A DNA stretch of 64,000 nt, from positions 2,892,001 through 2,956,000 of the forward strand of contig NZ_JABBPK010000001.1 in NCBI RefSeq assembly GCF_012933555.1, read 5' to 3'. Below the pieces are notes generated by a model that searched no databases, was not told where the DNA came from, and worked only from the letters and a program-made list of their open reading frames with translations. Every line of letters starts with the position of its first letter. Positions within the stretch are counted from its first letter, which is position 1. Positions 60,096 to 64,000 of this stretch are shown here, in pieces. Origin of the DNA: Niallia alba. Lineage in GTDB: Bacteria; Bacillota; Bacilli; Bacillales; Cytobacillaceae. The translations under genes and the position numbers were made by a program.

Positions 60096-60860
60096 TTATT
60101 TTCCGATAAATTGTTGTGTCCAGTAGTTTCCGTTTTCTACATATCCAACACCAATATGTGTAAATTTATTGCTTAAGATATTGGCACGATGGCCTTCACT
60201 ATTCATCCATGCTTTCACTACTTCTTCTGGCGTTTTTTGACCTTTAGCAATATTTTCTCCTGCAGCTTTATACGATATACCAAATTGCTTCATCATATCG
60301 AATGGGCTTCCATATGTTGGACTTGTATGAGCAAAATAATTATTTGCACTCATATCTTGTGACTTCGCTTTTGCCACTTTGCTTAATCCAGTATCTAATG
60401 TAAGCGCAGGTAAGCCATTTTTAGCTCTTTCTTTGTTTGTTAATTCTACTACTTGTTTTTCATAAGCACTTACTGATGTTGCTGTTTTTGCAGAACTGTC
60501 TTTAGCCGAATCGGTTGTTGCATTATTTTGTGAAGTAGTCTTTTTAGGATTTGATTTACTTTGTTTATTTGTAGTGTCTTTTTGTTCTAGCGGACGATTT
60601 TCTACTTCCTTTTGTTTATTGTGCGTCTGTTGTTTTGCAACTTTTAGATCGTTCCATACTTTATCTATATCTACTTGATAATTAGTAGAAATATTGTTAA
60701 GGATTTTATTTAGTTGCTCTTCTGATAAATTATTAGATTGATAGATTATTTTTGCTTCTTGAGGTTGAATAGATGCTGCTTCTGCTTTATTTGCAAGCGG
60801 TGTTGCCAGCATTAATGTTGATGCTGCTGCTACTGAAAAAATTACATTTTTCTTTTTCAT
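60096..60860 (-). CDS. Secreted CAP-domain (SCP/YkwD-like) protein
   Basis: 254 aa. Signal peptide MKKKNVIFSVAAASTLMLAT with an AEA-AS cleavage site near 28-30. A Lys/Gln/Asn/Thr-rich spacer (about 80-125) reaches through the wall. The C-terminal CAP domain (about 132-254) has VVELTNKERAKNGLPALTLD, MSANNYFAHTSPTYGSPFDM with the His, and AGENIAKGQKTPEEVVKAWM then SEGHRANILSNKFTHIGVGY with the Glu/His set. The function of Bacillus YkwD-type proteins is unsettled; related ones coat spores. Ribosome-binding site AAGGAGGAAATAACC. Confidence 0.92.
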   Translation of the reverse strand: MKKKNVIFSVAAASTLMLATPLANKAEAASIQPQEAKIIYQSNNLSEEQLNKILNNISTNYQVDIDKVWNDLKVAKQQTHNKQKEVENRPLEQKDTTNKQSKSNPKKTTSQNNATTDSAKDSSAKTATSVSAYEKQVVELTNKERAKNGLPALTLDTGLSKVAKAKSQDMSANNYFAHTSPTYGSPFDMMKQFGISYKAAGENIAKGQKTPEEVVKAWMNSEGHRANILSNKFTHIGVGYVENGNYWTQQFIGK

Positions 60861-61301
60861 CGGTTATTTCCTCCTTGGTTATCCAAATCGAAAAATTAAT
60901 AGATTTTGTTGTTTTCGACTTACAACAACATCATATCATACGATTTTTGTCATAATTTTGGATAAAAAATACAGATGAAAAATAATGTTGCGGAATAAAT
61001 TAATAGATAAAAAGAAAATAGAATAGATTAATAGGTAGATCAACAAATATCTGTTGTTTATTTGGTTATAAATAAAGATGGATAAAAAAAACAATAATTG
61101 ATTTTTTTTCTTCATCCTCCGTATTTTGGTCAAAAAAAATAGTTGACATATTTTTTTGACCAGCTCCAAAATAACATTAAAGACAAAAGGTTTACAAAAA
61201 TGTAGTGTTTATTACAAGTCACTAAACAGGAAAATTGCATAAAAAACGGCATAGTTGGAAAAATAAAAAGGATTAATATCTATAAAGAATGGAGTAATGA
61301 T
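60861..61301. other. Very AT-rich intergenic region
   Basis: 440 bp at well over 75% A+T. Long open frames here are composition artefacts (no ribosome-binding site, low-complexity Ile/Leu/Phe/Lys). It holds the promoters of the CAP gene (minus) and the small zinc-ribbon gene (plus). No repeat copy recognised. Confidence 0.5.
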
Positions 61302-61547
61302 ATGAATACACCGTATTGCTGCCCCAATTGCAAAACGAATCGCAGTCGCTTTAATATTATTCAGCAAGTCCCTCAATCGGTTAAGTTAGATCCGCAAACC
61401 GGTACTGTTGTAGAGGAATACACATCCGAGAATTTATCCCCATTTCATATGGGATATTCTGGTCCTGATTATCGCATTCAATGCGCTGCATGTGGATTGG
61501 TTGAAGAGGAAAAAACATTTATTAAATTTGGGGAAATGAAGGGATAA
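61302..61547 (+). CDS. Small zinc-ribbon protein, hypothetical
   Basis: 81 aa. Two CxxC pairs, CPNC (residues 7-10) and CAAC (59-62), bracket a beta-rich core (RSRFNIIQQVPQSVKLDPQT), making one treble-clef or zinc-ribbon module; an extra Cys precedes the first pair. The tail EEEKTFIKFGEMKG is acidic/basic. ATG follows GGAGTAATGAT. No named family; it could bind nucleic acid or act as an adaptor. A terminator follows. Confidence 0.75.
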   Translation: MNTPYCCPNCKTNRSRFNIIQQVPQSVKLDPQTGTVVEEYTSENLSPFHMGYSGPDYRIQCAACGLVEEEKTFIKFGEMKG

Positions 61548-61569
61548 TTTCTTTTCATTCCTAAACCTA

Positions 61570-61618
61570 TTAAAAAAGCATCCCGTCTTCTTATAATAAA
61601 AAGTACGGGATGTCTTTT
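61570..61618 (+). terminator. Intrinsic terminator, usable both ways
   Basis: AAAAAAGCATCCCGT pairs with ACGGGATGTCTTTT and TATTT follows. Confidence 0.85.
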
Positions 61619-61628
61619 ATTTGGACAA

Positions 61629-62453
61629 CTATTCTAACAGAGGTTTCTCAACAATTACCTTCCATCCTTCTAACGGTGAACTCCTAATCAGTAATAGCTC
61701 TTTTCTTACTCTTCTAGATTTTTCGTTTTTCACATACACATTGCAATCGATTGAAAGGTTCACTTGCAACTCTTGCTCATAATCTTCGTGCTCTAACTCT
61801 TTCATGTCCATCATTTTTATATTCTCTATCATCGTTAGTTCAGAAGACCAATCTTGCTTCGTTGAAATAGATTGTAGTATCGTTGTATCCTGCTCTTTTA
61901 TGCCAGCAATAAATGCTGTAGCTACATCATTGGGATTCAATTGCTCTAAATACTCCGTTAATTGCCCTGCTGCTTTATAAACCATTAATTTATGGGAAAA
62001 ATCCATCTTATCTGTTTTATGAGTTGTGCTTCCTAAAAAGTGAACACAAAAATGACCAGGAAAATTATTTGCCAAAGCACCTGCACCATGTGGCATTCCA
62101 TGCATGGATGCAGCATACCATTGATCCTCTACCATGATGAGGACCGCTCTCCGACGCCAGCTCCACTTACCCTCATAAATATCCTTCATTATCTTTGTAT
62201 CTTCTGTAGTAAGCGGCTGTACGTCTGCATGCTGGCTTCCTGCTCTTCGCTGAACGTTGAACTGCTTACCTGTTTCAATGTCCATAATTGTAAACTTGCT
62301 GTATCTAGGAAGCCATTCATTAATCATATCCCATGACAATAACTGAATGTCAAAACTAATTGGTGAGGAAGTATTTTCTCCTGTTGCTTTCACTATATGA
62401 GCGGAAGTTATGAAAGTACTACAAAATAGAAAAAGTAGAATTTTTTTATACAC
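61629..62453 (-). CDS. Secreted hypothetical protein with GHFCVHFLGSTTH motif
   Basis: 274 aa. Signal peptide MYKKILLFLFCSTFITSAHI with a likely cut near 23. A conserved-looking block is FTIMDIETGKQFNVQRRAGS then HADVQPLTTEDTKIMKDIYE, WYAASMHGMPHGAGALANNF and PGHFCVHFLGSTTHKTDKMD; the spaced His, Cys and Asp residues look like a catalytic or metal site. I recall similar HFC-HF-S-TH blocks in clostridial and Bacillus secreted proteins linked to peptidoglycan-binding domains, but cannot name a family. The C-terminal domain is NTF2-like in pattern. Extracellular. Confidence 0.65.
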   Translation of the reverse strand: MYKKILLFLFCSTFITSAHIVKATGENTSSPISFDIQLLSWDMINEWLPRYSKFTIMDIETGKQFNVQRRAGSQHADVQPLTTEDTKIMKDIYEGKWSWRRRAVLIMVEDQWYAASMHGMPHGAGALANNFPGHFCVHFLGSTTHKTDKMDFSHKLMVYKAAGQLTEYLEQLNPNDVATAFIAGIKEQDTTILQSISTKQDWSSELTMIENIKMMDMKELEHEDYEQELQVNLSIDCNVYVKNEKSRRVRKELLLIRSSPLEGWKVIVEKPLLE

Positions 62454-62600
62454 TGAGAACCACCTTCATTATAATTTTTCAATAATGAAAGTTTGCCCCA
62501 TTTTCTCCTCTGTACTCTCGTGCACTTCGCATCACTAATAATTACCAATTAATGACACTATCGGTCATTTGCTTGTACTATCTACTATATATCCTAAATC

Positions 62601-63506
62601 TTATAAGAGGTTCAATTCATTCTCTACTTTTTTCCAATCGATATTTTCACCAATAAACACCATATTTAATGGCATATTCATTTCCTCTTGCATAAATAAA
62701 GGCATTCCGTATGAGTACTGAAACAAATCTGGATATTTGGCTTGATGAAATTTAACATAGCCCTTAATACGGTAAATTGTATTAGGAAGCTCTCTTAAAA
62801 AGAATTCAAATTGATCTGCTGCAATACTCTTTTTAAAGGTATATACAAACGTACTTAAATGTAAGGCATGAACCGATGTCTTGGTAATGCCACTATATAT
62901 GTGACTTTCCATTTCCAGTAATTTTTCAAAAGGGAATTTAGAATAAGTTGTTAACACGGTAAATGCATGTGAGCAAATCGATTGCAGTTCAAACGTAATT
63001 TTTGCTTTTTCTGCTTCTGTTAATTGGTCTTCTTTATTAACGATTATTAAACTTGCATGTCTAGCTTGTTCCATAATAAGTTGCTGAATTGGGGCACTTA
63101 ATGTAGATCGTTCAAGCCATTGTCTTCCATTTATCACTGTTATTATCCCTTTGAATCGAAGCTGATCTGCAAAAATTGGAGATAGGATACCATCTATTGT
63201 TTCTACTGGATGTGCAGCTCCAGTTGTTTCAAAATAAATAACATCAGGTTTTTCTTGCACCAATAATGTCTGAATTTGCGCTTCGACTTCATCTTGGATT
63301 GTGCAGCACACACATCCTCCAAGTAATTCTTTTAACGGAATATCTCCATCGATTTCATTGGAATCAATGGAGATTTTTCCTAATTCATTCATCAAGACAG
63401 CTACTTTGCGACCAAGCGCTTTCTCTTTTTTAAGTATTTCTTTTAACAATGTCGTCTTTCCACTTCCTAAAAATCCAGAAAGTACATATATATCTGTCTG
63501 TTTCAT
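62601..63506 (-). CDS. CobW/ZNG-family GTP-binding protein
   Basis: 301 aa, G3E GTPase. Walker A GFLGSGKTTLLKEIL, the metal-binding GGCVCCTIQDEVEAQI (CxCC), the switch ETTGAAHPVETIDGI, NKEDQL for guanine recognition, and a short CobW C-terminal domain (RIKGYVKFHQAKYPDLFQYS). Members move Zn, Co or Fe into client enzymes, and some are Zur-regulated zinc chaperones (ZagA/YciC). The chain is shorter than YciC (about 400 aa), so a general ZNG/CobW role is safer. Start ATG with AAGGAAGTTTATAAA upstream. Confidence 0.9.
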   Translation of the reverse strand: MKQTDIYVLSGFLGSGKTTLLKEILKKEKALGRKVAVLMNELGKISIDSNEIDGDIPLKELLGGCVCCTIQDEVEAQIQTLLVQEKPDVIYFETTGAAHPVETIDGILSPIFADQLRFKGIITVINGRQWLERSTLSAPIQQLIMEQARHASLIIVNKEDQLTEAEKAKITFELQSICSHAFTVLTTYSKFPFEKLLEMESHIYSGITKTSVHALHLSTFVYTFKKSIAADQFEFFLRELPNTIYRIKGYVKFHQAKYPDLFQYSYGMPLFMQEEMNMPLNMVFIGENIDWKKVENELNLL

Positions 63507-63544
63507 TTTATAAACTTCCTTTTATTATTTTTATAAGAAAGAAA

Positions 63545-63580
63545 AAGAGGATGACAATAATGTGTCACCCTTTTCTGGTT
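63545..63580 (-). terminator. Terminator after the ctp-type gene
   Basis: On the minus strand AAAAGGGTGACA pairs with TGTCATCCTCTTTT (with a wobble) and TTTTTC follows. Confidence 0.72.
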
Positions 63581-63591
63581 TAATTTAACCC

Positions 63592-64000
63592 TTATTTTTT
63601 CATTTCCTCTTTTAATACTTCTACTGCCTTTTTCATTTGTGTATCTGATTTTTGAATTTTTTCACGGAGTTTATTCATTAATTCGGTGGTTGTCTCACCC
63701 GTAATAACTCCATCTTCCTTTAATTTTTCTTTCTTTTGAAACTCTTTCGTAACATTTTCTGTGCTTTCATCAAAGTAGCCATTCGTATTGTCTATGTCAT
63801 AGCCTAAAGCTTTTAACATTTCTTGTGCGATTTTGACTTCCTCTGAATTACTGCCTATTTTTAATTTGCTTTCTGGGTTAATCATTGTAAGACTTGCATA
63901 GCTTGGAAGCTCTACTTTATGTGTTGGCTCAATTCCTTTTTCATGGATCCAGCTACCATTCGGTGTTAACCATTTATCAACCGTAAACTTGATATTGCTA
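63592..64000 (-). CDS. C-terminal processing peptidase (S41, CtpA/CtpB-like), 3' part only
   Basis: The window holds the last 135 codons; the protease domain lies beyond the edge. FTVDKWLTPNGSWIHEKGIE then PTHKVELPSYA is the end of the S41 peptidase domain, followed by a peptidoglycan-binding domain (KIGSNSEEVKIAQEMLKALG, YDIDNTNGYFDESTENVTKE, DGVITGETTTELMNKLREKI) and a coiled-coil tail. CtpA/CtpB proteases are membrane-anchored and act outside the cytoplasm; CtpB cleaves SpoIVFA during sporulation. Which of the two this is cannot be judged. A start at 63885 would be an internal Met and is not used. Confidence 0.88.
   Translation of the reverse strand, partial: SNIKFTVDKWLTPNGSWIHEKGIEPTHKVELPSYASLTMINPESKLKIGSNSEEVKIAQEMLKALGYDIDNTNGYFDESTENVTKEFQKKEKLKEDGVITGETTTELMNKLREKIQKSDTQMKKAVEVLKEEMKK

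Noticed and set aside
60936-61169. 77-codon frame on the minus strand
   Set aside because: Low-complexity AT-driven frame without ribosome-binding site in a very AT-rich gap.

Overview
The window reads as chromosomal DNA of a low-GC, endospore-forming Bacillaceae member (Bacillus/Niallia-like). The basis is strong Gram-positive ribosome-binding sites, frequent TTG/GTG starts, sigA-type promoters, T-box and ZTP riboswitches, GlpP-type glycerol attenuators, spore-surface DUF4183 proteins, small-heat-shock spore proteins and a SpoIIS toxin-antitoxin module. The species cannot be fixed from the sequence alone.

Layout. 1-13.7 kb is an accessory stretch. It has two copies of one large IS6-like element (78-1915 and 10737-12565, each with its own 8-bp target duplication), an rtcB relic, nested IS3-family debris, and small metabolic or surface genes (PfpI-like, acetamidase, YhfC-like, DedA, cupin, DUF4183 pair, acetyltransferases, S51 peptidase). 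Both IS6-like copies sit at the junction of two co-directional genes and split an operon. 13.8-15.4 kb holds a spoIISA-spoIISB-spoIISC-like toxin-antitoxin locus whose last gene is only 44 codons. 15.4-24.3 kb carries a second, T-box controlled methionyl-tRNA synthetase, a methyltransferase, a leaderless HTH regulator with two paralogous membrane-anchored coiled-coil proteins, and an IS110-family element inserted in a palindromic dispersed repeat. 24.5-31.5 kb has a cidR-cidAB locus, ydjO-like and csp genes and the DEAD-box helicase cshA. 32.2-44.7 kb is mostly core genome: a second csp gene, folD behind a ZTP riboswitch, a candidate non-coding RNA, the glpP-glpFK-glpD glycerol regulon, PAP2 phosphatase, a split NHEJ set (ku, LigD-type polymerase, separate ligase) and dapF. 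44.8-46.8 kb is repeat-rich and holds an ISLre2 element. 46.9-64 kb has a YuxH-like EAL-HDOD protein, a purine-type permease, a frameshifted ydcF-like gene, an unusual leader with a tRNA T-arm-like hairpin overlapping a terminator, an arsR-arsB-CoA disulfide reductase operon, a MATE pump, two Hsp20-like spore proteins, a secreted CAP protein, a CobW-type GTPase and the 3' end of a ctp-type S41 peptidase.

Shared themes. A family of about 200-bp MITE-like palindromic repeats (five loci plus a fused end pair) is scattered through the intergenic regions and serves as the IS110 target. RNA-level control is prominent (T-box, ZTP, two GlpP attenuators, csp and cidA leaders, the T-arm/terminator leader). 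Several small genes are broken by one-base indels in short homopolymers or by IS insertion. The least explained signals are the T-arm/terminator leader, the candidate 0.4-kb ncRNA, the conserved structured 3' region of the IS6-like elements, and the OB-fold-like domain on the stand-alone LigD polymerase.
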